Under the pieces are notes generated by a model. The model saw nothing but the letters and a program-made list of their open reading frames with translations. It did not search any database and was not told where the DNA came from. A DNA stretch of 11,134 bases from JARICQ01 sp964527205 (GTDB lineage: Bacteria > Bacillota > Clostridia > Tissierellales > Tissierellaceae): positions 1-11,134 of the forward strand of contig CAZGQG010000045.1 of NCBI GenBank assembly GCA_964527205.1, read 5' to 3'. Every line of letters begins with the position of its first letter. The stretch's first letter is position 1. The position numbers and the translations under genes are program-made. Shown in pieces: positions 1 to 6,994 of the stretch.

Positions 1-39
1 TTACAGACCCGTGATTTTGTAGAGATAAGCGAAGAATAA
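1..39 (+). CDS. C-terminal tail of an upstream gene (partial)
   Basis: Frame 1 from the window edge reads LQTRDFVEISEE and then TAA; the other two forward frames stop sooner. A strong terminator begins 15 nt after this stop, which is what the end of a plus-strand gene would look like. Only 12 residues are visible, so no function can be given and the tail could be chance. Confidence 0.35.
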   Translation, partial: LQTRDFVEISEE

Positions 40-53
40 TAAAATATTCCCTT

Positions 54-87
54 AGAGACTTCCATTCAATTGGAAGTCTCTTTTTTT
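54..87 (+). terminator. Rho-independent terminator
   Basis: AGAGACTTCCA (54-64) pairs perfectly with TGGAAGTCTCT (71-81) around a 6-nt loop, and the run of T continues to 87. It closes the transcription unit entering from the left and isolates it from the MarR operon promoter. Confidence 0.9.
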
Positions 88-108
88 ATATAAAAATCTT
101 TAGTTAAC

Positions 109-137
109 TTGCAAAATTTGGGTAATACATATATAAT
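109..137 (+). promoter_or_regulatory. Sigma-A type promoter of the MarR-ABC operon
   Basis: TTGCAA (109-114) and a perfect TATAAT (132-137) are separated by exactly 17 nt. The first gene starts at 181, giving a leader of roughly 35-40 nt. Confidence 0.75.
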
Positions 138-167
138 TAACACTGTTAATAGTTAATGCTGCTAATT
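137..167 (+). promoter_or_regulatory. Candidate MarR operator
   Basis: TTAACA (137-142) and TGTTAA (144-149) form a perfect 6-1-6 inverted repeat that touches the last base of the -10 box. TTAA-type half sites recur just downstream, at about 147-158 and 162-167. A repressor bound here would block open-complex formation or the transcription start. MarR-family proteins commonly autoregulate through palindromes of this size, so autoregulation of the downstream operon is the natural inference. Confidence 0.55.
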
Positions 168-180
168 AATGGAGGTTATT

Positions 181-630
181 ATGAATAATGATGATTTAAA
201 GTTAAGTTTAATTCAAAGTTTGGAAAAGATATATTATATGGATGCCTTTGCTCAAATGACTGAATTTTTGCAGGGTGAGTTGTATCTACTAAAGTTTTTA
301 ACCCTTAATCATGGGGAAGAATTTGGTCCCTCTGAGCTAAGTGAAAGATTAAATATATCTAGGCCTAGAATCACCACTACTATCTCAGCCCTTAGGAAGA
401 AGAAATTAGTTGTTACTGAGATTGATAAGGATGATAGGAGAAGATTGAAAATCAAGGCCACGGAAAAGGGAAGGCAATATATCCTGGAAAAACAAAAGGT
501 TGTTGAAGAAAATTTTGATCTCTTTATCCAGGGTATTGGAGCTAAGGATACCTTGGAGCTAATAAGGATCATTGATTTAGCTACTCATATCATGGGAGAA
601 AAAGAAAATATAAAAGATGGGGAGTCATAA
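181..630 (+). CDS. MarR-family transcriptional regulator
   Basis: This is a 149-residue winged-helix regulator, the usual MarR length. The start at 181 is chosen because GGAGG lies at 171-175, 5 nt upstream; an in-frame ATG at 169 would place that ribosome site inside the gene. The DNA-binding core covers about residues 45-98: GPSELSERLNIS, then recognition helix SRPRITTTISALRKK (about 60-74), then the wing DKDDRRRLKIKAT (82-94) with the charged D-x-x-D-R-R-R pattern typical of the family. The flanking N- and C-terminal helices would form the dimer. It overlaps or abuts the ABC ATPase gene (stop at 630, next start at 632) and probably represses its own operon through the palindrome at the promoter. 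The effector ligand cannot be read from the sequence. Confidence 0.9.
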   Translation: MNNDDLKLSLIQSLEKIYYMDAFAQMTEFLQGELYLLKFLTLNHGEEFGPSELSERLNISRPRITTTISALRKKKLVVTEIDKDDRRRLKIKATEKGRQYILEKQKVVEENFDLFIQGIGAKDTLELIRIIDLATHIMGEKENIKDGES

Positions 631-631
631 T

Positions 632-1336
632 ATGAAAGATTTCGTTTATTTAGATAATGTAAAGAAGTTTTATTATATGGGTGATAATAAAATTGCAGCT
701 GCAGATGGAATTAGCTTTTCAGTAGGCAAGGGAGAATTCTGCGTTATTGTAGGACCAAGTGGTGCTGGTAAGACCACTGTACTAAACATATTAGGAGGAA
801 TGGATTCCTCTGATGAGGGAACAATTCTACTAGATGGTTTACAGGTACATACTCTTAATGAAAAGCTCCTAACCAAATATAGAAGGCATGAGGTTGGTTT
901 TGTCTTCCAATTTTATAATCTGGTACAAAACCTTACGGCCCTGGAAAATGTGGAGTTAGCCTCACAAATATGCAGGGATCCTCTTGATCCAAAGGAAGTT
1001 CTAGAACAGGTTGGTCTAGGAGACAGGATGGATAACTTCCCCGCCCAGCTATCCGGTGGAGAACAGCAAAGGGTATCCATTGCCAGAGCCCTGGCAAAGA
1101 ATCCAAAGATATTATTATGTGATGAGCCTACTGGTGCCCTTGATTATGAGACAGGTAAGACTATCTTACAATTGCTACAGGATAGTAGTAGGATAGCTGG
1201 TAAAACAGTAATTCTAATTACCCATAACCAGGCCATAGCCCCTATGGCAGATAGGGTGATTTATCTTAAAAATGGTAAGGTTGGAGAGATAGTAGATAAT
1301 CCAAATCCTACGCCAATTGAAAGGATTGAGTGGTAG
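632..1336 (+). CDS. ABC transporter ATP-binding protein, MacB/LolD type
   Basis: This 234-residue cytoplasmic ATPase energises the FtsX-type permease encoded next. All nucleotide-binding motifs are present: Walker A GPSGAGKT (41-48), Q-loop in FVFQFYNL (Q93), signature LSGGEQQR (140-147), Walker B ILLCDEPT (160-167), D-loop GALD and the switch His in THN (H198). The subfamily follows from the spacing and the VGFVFQFYNL segment typical of MacB/LolD/FtsE-like ATPases. The start at 632 is favoured over an in-frame ATG at 617 because GGGGAG (619-624) lies 7 nt upstream of 632. The stop at 1334-1336 overlaps the permease start, indicating translational coupling. ATPases of this class usually drive mechanotransmission or extrusion of peptides, lipids or drugs; the substrate is unknown. 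Confidence 0.93.
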   Translation: MKDFVYLDNVKKFYYMGDNKIAAADGISFSVGKGEFCVIVGPSGAGKTTVLNILGGMDSSDEGTILLDGLQVHTLNEKLLTKYRRHEVGFVFQFYNLVQNLTALENVELASQICRDPLDPKEVLEQVGLGDRMDNFPAQLSGGEQQRVSIARALAKNPKILLCDEPTGALDYETGKTILQLLQDSSRIAGKTVILITHNQAIAPMADRVIYLKNGKVGEIVDNPNPTPIERIEW

Positions 1337-4300
1337 TGGGTCGTTCTTATCTTAAGATGATTTTAATAGAATTTAAAAAGAGTTTTGGTAGATTTGCAGC
1401 TATTTTTGGTATAGTTGCTCTTGGAGTTGGCTTTCTTTCTGGTCTAATCACTACAACCCCAGATATGAATAACTCTGTAGATACATATTATGATGAAAAT
1501 AATATGGCAGATATTTTTATCAAGGCTAATATGGGTCTTACAGAAGATGATCTGGAAGAGATAAAGAAGGAAGACAATATAAAGGAAATAATGCCAGCCT
1601 ATGTAATTGACCAACTTATGGAGACAGATAATGATGAAGTACTTACAACTAAAATCTACGGCCTTCCCCTACTAAATAGGGATGAGGAAGTTGTAGTCAA
1701 TGAGCTTGAACTCCTGGAAGGCAGGATGCCGGAAAATAACAGGGAGTGTTTGGTTGAAAGAAAAAGCCAGTATATTAAAGAACTTAAAATAGGTTCAAGC
1801 TTGAAGATATCTGAGGAAAACAAGGACTATGAAGATATAGATGATCTTTATAGAGTTGATACATATGAAGTTGTTGGAATTGTTGGCAATAGTTTCCATT
1901 TTGCCAAGGAGAGAGAGTTTTCTAATATAGGAAGTGGAAGTCTTGACAGTATTATCTATGTAGATAAATCTGCCTATTCCCTTGAGGAGTATACTGATTT
2001 TTATATAACTCTTGAAGGTGCCAAGGAGATGGAAAGTTTCTCCTCTGAATATCAAGTATATACAGAAAAAGTTAGGAAGAGACTGGAAGACTTTAGTAAG
2101 GAAAGATCTATTCTTAGGAAACAATCTATCTTAGATGAGGCTAGGGAAGAACTTGCAGATGGTTACGAGGAATACTATGAGGAGAAAGCCAAGGCTGAAA
2201 AGGAATTAGCAGATGCTTTAGAAGAAATAAATGATGCTAAAAAAGAACTAGCCGATGCCAAGATTGAAATAGAAGATGCAAAGAAGGAAATCCAGGATGG
2301 TAGAGACACCCTGGCCCGGGAAATAAAGGATGCAGAAAAGAAAATAGCAGATGGTGAGGATGACCTGGAAGAAGCAAGGCTGGAAATCCTAGATGCTGAA
2401 AAGGAACTGGCAGATGCTAAGAAGGAACTTGATGATGCTGAGAAGGAATTGGCAGATGCCAAAATTGAGCTTGATGATGCTAAGAAGGAAATAGCTGATG
2501 CCAAGGTTGAACTTGATGATGGTGAAAGACAGTATGTAGATGGATATGTGGAATATGAAGATGGTAAAAAAGAATACGAAAAAGGCCAAAGAGAACTAAG
2601 GGATGCAAAAAAAGAAATAAAAGAAAGTGAAAAAGAGATAGAAGATGGAAAGCAGGAATTAATAGATGGGCAAAGAGAACTAGACAAGGCTAAAAGAGAT
2701 CTAGAAGATGGTGAATCCCAGTATAGGGATGGAGTAGAGGAGCTAAGGGCAGGAAAATCTGAGTTCCTATCAGGCATTACCCCTCTGGCAAAGGAAATTG
2801 GATACAATGACCCTGAAAAGTTGATTGACACAGCTCAGGGTAGGNNNNNNNNNNNNNNNNNNNNNNNNNNNNNNNNNNNNNNNNNNNNNNNNNNNNNNNN
2901 NNNNNNNNNNNNNNNNNNNNNNNNNNNNNNNNNNNNNNNNNNNNCTTGGGATGAAATCATAGCTGGTGAAAGAGAGCTTGATTACGCTTATAGGGAAATT
3001 CAGGATGGATATAGGGAGTATTATAAGGGTCTGGATGAATTAAAGGAAGCTGAAAGAGAAATTGCTGATGGAGAAAGGCAAATTAGGGAAGGAAAGCAAG
3101 AAATCGGCGATGCTGAGAAGGAATTATTTGACGCAAGGATAGAATTAAGTGAAGGCTATTCAGAACTTCTCCAAGCCAAGATAGACCTGGATCAAGGTAA
3201 GAAAGAATACCAGGAAGGTCTGGCTGATTATAATGAGGGTGTCAGAGAATATGAAGATGGCCTGGAAGAGTTTCAAGATGGTAAAAAAGAATACCAAGAT
3301 GGACTAGAGGAACTTGAAGATGGTCGCAGGGACTATAGAGATGGTTTAAAGGAACTTGAAGATGCTAGACTTACTCTAAAGAGAGAAACTGAAAAAGCCC
3401 TGGCAGATATTAGAGAGGGAGAAATAGAGCTCCAAGATGGTATTAAGGACTATGAAGAAGGCTTAGAGGAATTAGAGGATGGAGAAATAGAATATGCAGA
3501 TGCTAAGAAAGAGGCTGAAGAGGAATTAGAGGATGCCTATCAAGAACTTCTCCAAGCTGAGGCTGAGATTGAAGATTTAGATGATCCGGAATGGTTTGTC
3601 TTAGACAGAGATTCTAACCTGTCCTATGCAAGCTTTGAACTTAATTCTGAAAAAGTAGCTGCCATAGCCAAGGTCTTTCCAATCTTCTTTTATCTTGTAG
3701 CAGGACTTGTTGCCCTTACTACAATGACTAGGATGGTTGAAGAAGAAAGATCTCAAATAGGAATTTTAAAGGCCCTTGGTTATAAGAAATCTACCATCAT
3801 AGCCAAATATTTAATATATTGTGGAGTTGCCAGTATACTTGGTAGTGTTTTTGGACAAATGGTAGGATTCAAACTTATTCCTGGAGTGATTTGGAACACC
3901 TATGGAGTAATGTATCACCTGCCAGAATTTGTTGCAGACTATAATAGGCAAACTGCCCTATTGACATCTGGAGTAGCAGTTTTAAGTACTCTTGGAGCAA
4001 CTTTCTTTGCAGCCAATGATGCTTTAAAAGAAAAACCTGCTCTTTTAATGCTTCCTAAGGCACCTAAGAAGGGTAAGAGAATATTCCTTGAAAGGATAAC
4101 TCCCCTATGGTCCCTTATGTCCTTTAATATGAAGTCAACTGCTAGAAACCTATTTAGATATAAGAAACACTTCTTTATGACTGTAATAGGAGTTTCAGGT
4201 TGTACTGCCCTATTGGTGACAGGTTTTGGTATTAGAGACTCTATAAAAGATATTGGAGAATTGCAATTTAGTGAATTATCCCAATATCAACTAGAAATTA

Positions 4301-5250
4301 GATTAGAAGATGATTATTCACCAGATGTAATAGATAAGATCCGCGAGACAGAAAATATATCCCAAAGCTTGCAAGTCTATAGGGATGAAGGATATCTTGA
4401 ATATGAGGGTGAGTTTAGAGAAATCAACTTGGTTGCCATAGAGGATATGGAAAAGATTTCAGATTATATTTTGTTTAGAGATAGGAAAAGTGGAAAAACT
4501 TTAGACTTTAATGAGAATAATATAATCATAACCGAAAAGATTTCTGAGGAATTAGATCTTAAAAAAGGAGATACTGTGATCTATGAAAATTCTGATGAGG
4601 TCAAAGAGGAGTTTAAGATAGATCTAATTGTAGAAAACTATATAGATAACTTTATCTATATGGAAAAGAGCAATTATGAAGAGGCTTTTGGAAAGAAACC
4701 TAGAAATAATACCCTCTATACTAAGACTGGAGACTTAAGTGTTGATGAAGAGGATATGCTAGTTGAAAATCTCTATGATTATGATGATGTCTTAAGTGCA
4801 GATTTTATATCTCAGACTAGAACAATGTTTGATAATTTAATAGGCAGTATAAATTATATAGTAATAGTTATAATACTTGCCTCTGGACTTCTGGCATTTA
4901 TAGTGCTTTATAATCTAACCAATATAAATATAAATGAAAGAAAGAGAGAGCTTGCAACTTTAAAGGTATTAGGATTTTATAATAAGGAGGTAGCTTCCTA
5001 TATTTTCAGAGAAATTACCATACTGGCCTTAATTGGTACCCTGGTTGGTCTCTTCTTGGGAAGATTGCTACATCAGTTTATTGTCCTAACCATAGAAGAT
5101 CCTAACTTTATGTTTGGTAGGGATATATCTATTCTTAGCTATATAATAGCTGCTGTAATAACCATGTTGTTTTCAATTATAGTTGATTTATTTATGGTTA
5201 AGAAACTTAGGAATATAAAGATGGTTGACTCAATGAAGGCAAATGACTAA
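1330..5250 (+). CDS. Giant FtsX/MacB-type ABC permease with long heptad-repeat coiled coil (contains assembly gap)
   Basis: Nominally 1306 residues, but 100 N lie inside, so the true length is unknown. A hydrophobic helix (about 21-42) is followed by an extracytoplasmic region (about 45-255). Next comes a charged coiled coil (about 258-755, interrupted by the gap) made of heptads such as DAKKELA and L-x-D-G-x-x-x. The first FtsX bundle starts near 774 with the ERSQIGILKALGYKK coupling motif. A second extracytoplasmic domain follows a helix near 948, and the last FtsX bundle (about 1169-1300) contains ERKRELATLKVLGFY. This two-bundle layout matches large Firmicute FtsX-like permeases, with the coiled coil as an unusually long insertion outside the membrane. 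The GTG start at 1330 has AAGG 5 nt upstream and overlaps the ATPase stop; GTG 1336 and ATG 1357 are alternatives. It probably pairs with the preceding ATPase for export or mechanical signalling across the envelope. Confidence 0.85.
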   Translation: MVVGRSYLKMILIEFKKSFGRFAAIFGIVALGVGFLSGLITTTPDMNNSVDTYYDENNMADIFIKANMGLTEDDLEEIKKEDNIKEIMPAYVIDQLMETDNDEVLTTKIYGLPLLNRDEEVVVNELELLEGRMPENNRECLVERKSQYIKELKIGSSLKISEENKDYEDIDDLYRVDTYEVVGIVGNSFHFAKEREFSNIGSGSLDSIIYVDKSAYSLEEYTDFYITLEGAKEMESFSSEYQVYTEKVRKRLEDFSKERSILRKQSILDEAREELADGYEEYYEEKAKAEKELADALEEINDAKKELADAKIEIEDAKKEIQDGRDTLAREIKDAEKKIADGEDDLEEARLEILDAEKELADAKKELDDAEKELADAKIELDDAKKEIADAKVELDDGERQYVDGYVEYEDGKKEYEKGQRELRDAKKEIKESEKEIEDGKQELIDGQRELDKAKRDLEDGESQYRDGVEELRAGKSEFLSGITPLAKEIGYNDPEKLIDTAQGRXXXXXXXXXXXXXXXXXXXXXXXXXXXXXXXXXXWDEIIAGERELDYAYREIQDGYREYYKGLDELKEAEREIADGERQIREGKQEIGDAEKELFDARIELSEGYSELLQAKIDLDQGKKEYQEGLADYNEGVREYEDGLEEFQDGKKEYQDGLEELEDGRRDYRDGLKELEDARLTLKRETEKALADIREGEIELQDGIKDYEEGLEELEDGEIEYADAKKEAEEELEDAYQELLQAEAEIEDLDDPEWFVLDRDSNLSYASFELNSEKVAAIAKVFPIFFYLVAGLVALTTMTRMVEEERSQIGILKALGYKKSTIIAKYLIYCGVASILGSVFGQMVGFKLIPGVIWNTYGVMYHLPEFVADYNRQTALLTSGVAVLSTLGATFFAANDALKEKPALLMLPKAPKKGKRIFLERITPLWSLMSFNMKSTARNLFRYKKHFFMTVIGVSGCTALLVTGFGIRDSIKDIGELQFSELSQYQLEIRLEDDYSPDVIDKIRETENISQSLQVYRDEGYLEYEGEFREINLVAIEDMEKISDYILFRDRKSGKTLDFNENNIIITEKISEELDLKKGDTVIYENSDEVKEEFKIDLIVENYIDNFIYMEKSNYEEAFGKKPRNNTLYTKTGDLSVDEEDMLVENLYDYDDVLSADFISQTRTMFDNLIGSINYIVIVIILASGLLAFIVLYNLTNININERKRELATLKVLGFYNKEVASYIFREITILALIGTLVGLFLGRLLHQFIVLTIEDPNFMFGRDISILSYIIAAVITMLFSIIVDLFMVKKLRNIKMVDSMKAND
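2392..2517 (+). repeat. Tandem 21-bp repeats encoding heptads in the permease coiled coil
   Basis: Six consecutive 21-bp units encode DAEKELA, DAKKELD, DAEKELA, DAKIELD, DAKKEIA and DAKVELD. Looser heptads rich in D-G and K/E extend from about 2139 to 2760 and from about 2950 to 3590. The repeats have diverged at the DNA level, yet the amino-acid pattern is tightly kept. They also leave long, spurious serine-rich open frames on the other strand. Confidence 0.9.
2845..2944. other. Assembly gap (100 N) inside the permease gene
   Basis: Exactly 100 undetermined bases lie between two stretches of coiled-coil coding sequence. A run of exactly 100 is the usual placeholder for a gap of unknown size, so neither the length nor the reading frame across it is certain. 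The reading frame is open on both sides with the nominal length. Confidence 0.95.
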
Positions 5251-5251
5251 A

Positions 5252-5351
5252 NNNNNNNNNNNNNNNNNNNNNNNNNNNNNNNNNNNNNNNNNNNNNNNNN
5301 NNNNNNNNNNNNNNNNNNNNNNNNNNNNNNNNNNNNNNNNNNNNNNNNNNN
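5252..5351. other. Assembly gap (100 N) after the permease gene
   Basis: A second run of exactly 100 undetermined bases begins 1 nt after the permease stop codon. It could hide a short gene or simply the 3' untranslated region of the operon. The 40 nt after it, up to the terminator, contain no convincing gene. Confidence 0.95.
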
Positions 5352-5392
5352 GAACTAAGAGAGTTTTGGATTATTATAATATAATTATAAGG

Positions 5393-5421
5393 AAGGCTTA
5401 TCTTGAAGATAGGCTTTTTTT
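5393..5421 (+). terminator. Rho-independent terminator of the ABC operon
   Basis: AAGGCTTATCT (5393-5403) pairs with AGATAGGCTTT (about 5407-5417), with two G-U pairs, around a short TGA loop. The T run reaches 5421. It ends whatever is transcribed through the second gap, most simply the MarR-ABC operon. Confidence 0.75.
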
Positions 5422-5440
5422 ATCTATATTTTTCCCATTC

Positions 5441-5486
5441 TTGGGTATTAAGCTTTGTAAGCTATTTAGATAAGAATTTATCTAAA
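5441..5486 (+). promoter_or_regulatory. Candidate promoter and perfect 9-bp palindrome upstream of the MerT-like gene
   Basis: TTTAGATAA (5465-5473) and TTATCTAAA (5478-5486) are perfect inverted repeats around GAAT, ending 25 nt before the start codon. A weak promoter TTGGGT (5441-5446), 16 nt, TATTTA (5463-5468) would overlap it. AGCTT/AAGCT (5451-5463) is a smaller inverted repeat inside the same region. The palindrome has no U tract and lies upstream of its gene, so an operator is more likely than a terminator; the regulator is not identifiable. Confidence 0.5.
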
Positions 5487-5511
5487 ATTATTTGGGTTTG
5501 GAGGTAATTAG

Positions 5512-5811
5512 ATGAAAGAAAAGCTACTCAGTGTATTAGCAATATTTCCAGCTATTGGAGCTGCCCTTTGTTGAGGTGGGGGGATAATACTTGCGTCTCT
5601 AGGTTTAGGGACCATAGGATTTTCATTTTTTGCTAATCTAACAAAGTACAAGCCAATATTTGTTATTCTTACAGCTGTCTTACTATATTACACATATAGT
5701 CTAATAGAAAAGAGGAATGCAGATAGGAAAACCAGGATCTTATTTTGGATATCTGCCCTTGTCTCTGTTTTAATAATATATTATCCTACTATTTTAAGAT
5801 GGTTGTCTTGA
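5512..5811 (+). CDS. MerT-like membrane selenoprotein (Cys-Sec pair, in-frame UGA)
   Basis: With UGA at 5572-5574 read as selenocysteine, the frame gives 99 residues and ends at TGA 5809-5811. GGAGG (5500-5504) sits 7 nt before the ATG, so translation clearly begins here. Three hydrophobic helices are visible: about 5-40, 48-65 and 76-97. The first carries ALCUGGG (C20, U21) where MerT mercuric transporters have a vicinal Cys-Cys pair in ACCxGP. Other MerT-like features are the LGLGTIGFSFFANLT stretch, YKPIF after it, and a final K-x-x-RILFWI helix. The second Cys pair that many MerT proteins keep in the cytoplasmic loop is missing; C20 and U21 are the only such residues. No merA, merP or merR is seen nearby, so transport of mercury is unproven; metal or chalcogen uptake, or membrane redox relay, are alternatives. 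The likely reason standard gene callers would miss it is the UGA. Confidence 0.82.
5595..5612 (+). promoter_or_regulatory. Candidate SECIS hairpin of the MerT-like gene
   Basis: GTCTCTA (5595-5601) pairs with TAGGGAC (5606-5612), seven pairs with one G-U, around the loop GGTT (5602-5605). The loop begins 28 nt after the UGA. Bacterial SECIS elements lie within the coding region just after the UGA and present a G-U in a small apical loop to SelB, which this matches. Confidence 0.65.
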
Positions 5812-5841
5812 TTAGTGAGGAATATATTTTCTTCAAAGCAA

Positions 5842-5885
5842 AAGAAACCAATAAATAGATTCTATTTATTGGTTTCTTATTTTAT
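5842..5885. terminator. Bidirectional terminator between the MerT-like gene and apt
   Basis: AAGAAACCAATAAATAGA (5842-5859) is the exact reverse complement of the sequence at 5861-5878, with one central base: an 18-bp inverted repeat. It is flanked by a T-rich stretch on the right, and on the left by A-rich sequence that becomes T-rich on the other strand. Placed between convergent genes, it can terminate both. Confidence 0.85.
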
Positions 5886-6400
5886 TTTTCATATTTTACT
5901 AGGGTATTTACATCATATCCCTTTAATTTGTCCCTGCCCTTTAAATGCTCTAGTTCTATTAAAAATTCCATAGCTACTACCTTGCCACCTAGTTTTTCAA
6001 TAAGGTTTATAGCTGATAGAACTGTACCAGCTGTAGCTAGTAAATCATCTACTATGGCTATCCTATCCCCTTCTTTTATAGAATCTCTGTGTATCTCCAA
6101 GGTATTTGTACCATATTCTAATTCATATTCTTCTCTTATAACATCCCCTGGCAATTTGCCTGGTTTTCTTACTGGTATAAAGCCTACTCCAAGTCCATAG
6201 GCCACTGCTGCTCCAAATAAAAATCCTCTAGCCTCTGGTCCAACTATATAATCAACTTTCTTGTCCCTTAAGTCCTCAATCATCAGGTCTACTACTTCTT
6301 TAAATGCATGCTTGTCCTGTATTAATGTAGTTATATCTTTAAAGCTTATTCCCTTTTCGGGAAAGTCTTCTATTACTCGGATCTTAGATTTAACGTCCAA
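5882..6400 (-). CDS. apt: Adenine phosphoribosyltransferase
   Basis: This cytoplasmic purine-salvage enzyme makes AMP and pyrophosphate from adenine and PRPP. The 172-residue length is normal for bacterial Apt. The PRPP-binding motif RIAIVDDLLATAGT lies at 113-126, and VGPEARGF (53-60) and PVRKPGKLPG (76-85) are characteristic Apt segments. The N-terminus, with IRVIEDFPEKGISFKDIT, also matches the family. Translation starts at TTG (6398-6400 on the minus strand), supported by a G-rich ribosome site 7 nt upstream and by the family N-terminus; there is no better ATG. It stands alone and converges on the MerT-like gene with a shared terminator. In many Firmicutes apt sits next to recJ or relA, which is not the case here. 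Confidence 0.97.
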   Translation of the reverse strand: MDVKSKIRVIEDFPEKGISFKDITTLIQDKHAFKEVVDLMIEDLRDKKVDYIVGPEARGFLFGAAVAYGLGVGFIPVRKPGKLPGDVIREEYELEYGTNTLEIHRDSIKEGDRIAIVDDLLATAGTVLSAINLIEKLGGKVVAMEFLIELEHLKGRDKLKGYDVNTLVKYEK

Positions 6401-6454
6401 TTATATACCCCCCATATATTATATATGTAATTAATTTTAATTTTATCATATATC

Positions 6455-6492
6455 TGTAAATTTTACATCTATATATTTATTTTTAGTATTAT
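6455..6492. promoter_or_regulatory. Divergent regulatory region between apt and the DsrE-like gene
   Basis: TGTAAA (6455-6460) and TTTACA (6462-6467) form a 6-1-6 palindrome in the AT-rich 149-nt spacer. It gives a TTTACA -35-like box on each strand. On the plus strand a TATTAT (6487-6492) follows at 19 nt, a long spacing. No clear -10 follows on the minus strand. Evidence is weak because the region is almost all A and T. Confidence 0.25.
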
Positions 6493-6549
6493 TTATTATG
6501 GGTATAGGTATATCAGCTGGCAAAACTATTTTGTAAGGAGGTTTTATAA

Positions 6550-6894
6550 TTGTATAATGTACTTTTCCACCTAAATGATGAGGATACCGTTGAAGACACA
6601 TTGAATAATATTAAAAATCTATTTTTAGATCTTGAAAATGATGAGGAAGAGGTTAAAGTTCAGCTAGTTGTCCATTCCAAAGGGGTTTACCCTTTAAAAA
6701 GAAACATGAATGTCTATAGAAATAAGATACTGGCCCTAATGAAAGATGGACTAAGCGTTACCGTATGTGCCAATACCCTAGAGGAACTGAACTTAGAGAA
6801 GGAAGATCTTATAGAGGGAATTACTGTGGTTTCATCTGGAGTTGGAGAAATCGTTAGAAAACAAAAACAAGGCTGGATATATATCAAGCCTTAA
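6550..6894 (+). CDS. DsrE/DsrF-like family protein
   Basis: This 114-residue cytoplasmic protein begins at TTG 6550, fixed by a perfect AAGGAGG (6535-6541) 8 nt upstream; the N-terminus MYNVLFHLND fits the family. It has the short alpha/beta DsrE fold pattern: an opening strand NVLFHL, a strand VKVQLVVHSKGV (35-46), then GLSVTVCANTL (67-77) with the single conserved Cys (C73), then ITVVSSGVGEIVRKQKQGW. In DsrE/DsrF/TusD-type proteins that Cys accepts persulfide sulfur; many stand-alone homologues have no assigned role. It is the only Cys in the protein. It lies between apt and the Trx-like selenoprotein gene, in its own unit, facing the latter. A sulfur or selenium relay role is possible but inferred. 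Confidence 0.8.
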   Translation: MYNVLFHLNDEDTVEDTLNNIKNLFLDLENDEEEVKVQLVVHSKGVYPLKRNMNVYRNKILALMKDGLSVTVCANTLEELNLEKEDLIEGITVVSSGVGEIVRKQKQGWIYIKP

Positions 6895-6941
6895 ACTACA
6901 AGCTTTTACTTACTGCTATAATTTAATAAGTTTATTTTTTT

Positions 6942-6985
6942 AGGAAGGATACTCTTAAGAGTTACCTTCCTATTATTTATTTCTT
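6942..6985 (+). terminator. Terminator hairpin after the DsrE-like gene
   Basis: AGGAAGG (6942-6948) pairs with CCTTCCT (6965-6971). After a 2x2 internal mismatch, ACTC (6951-6954) pairs with GAGT (6959-6962). The following sequence is U-rich but interrupted. It separates two convergent genes and most likely stops plus-strand transcription. Confidence 0.6.
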
Positions 6986-6994
6986 CTCCTCATC

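Noticed and set aside
2392..2517. CRISPR-like or satellite repeat array
   Set aside because: The 21-bp units are contiguous, lack spacers, and encode a regular coiled-coil heptad in the open frame of the permease.
2175..2831. Long serine-rich open frame on the minus strand
   Set aside because: It is the antisense shadow of the K/E/D heptad repeats of the permease, with no ribosome site or recognizable domain.
5352..5473. Short plus-strand frame emerging from the second gap
   Set aside because: It reads straight through the terminator hairpin and U tract, and its start lies in undetermined bases or in the permease tail.
5809..5811. Second UGA of the MerT-like gene as another Sec codon
   Set aside because: The following frame runs into the bidirectional terminator and antisense to apt with no sensible protein, so this UGA is the stop.
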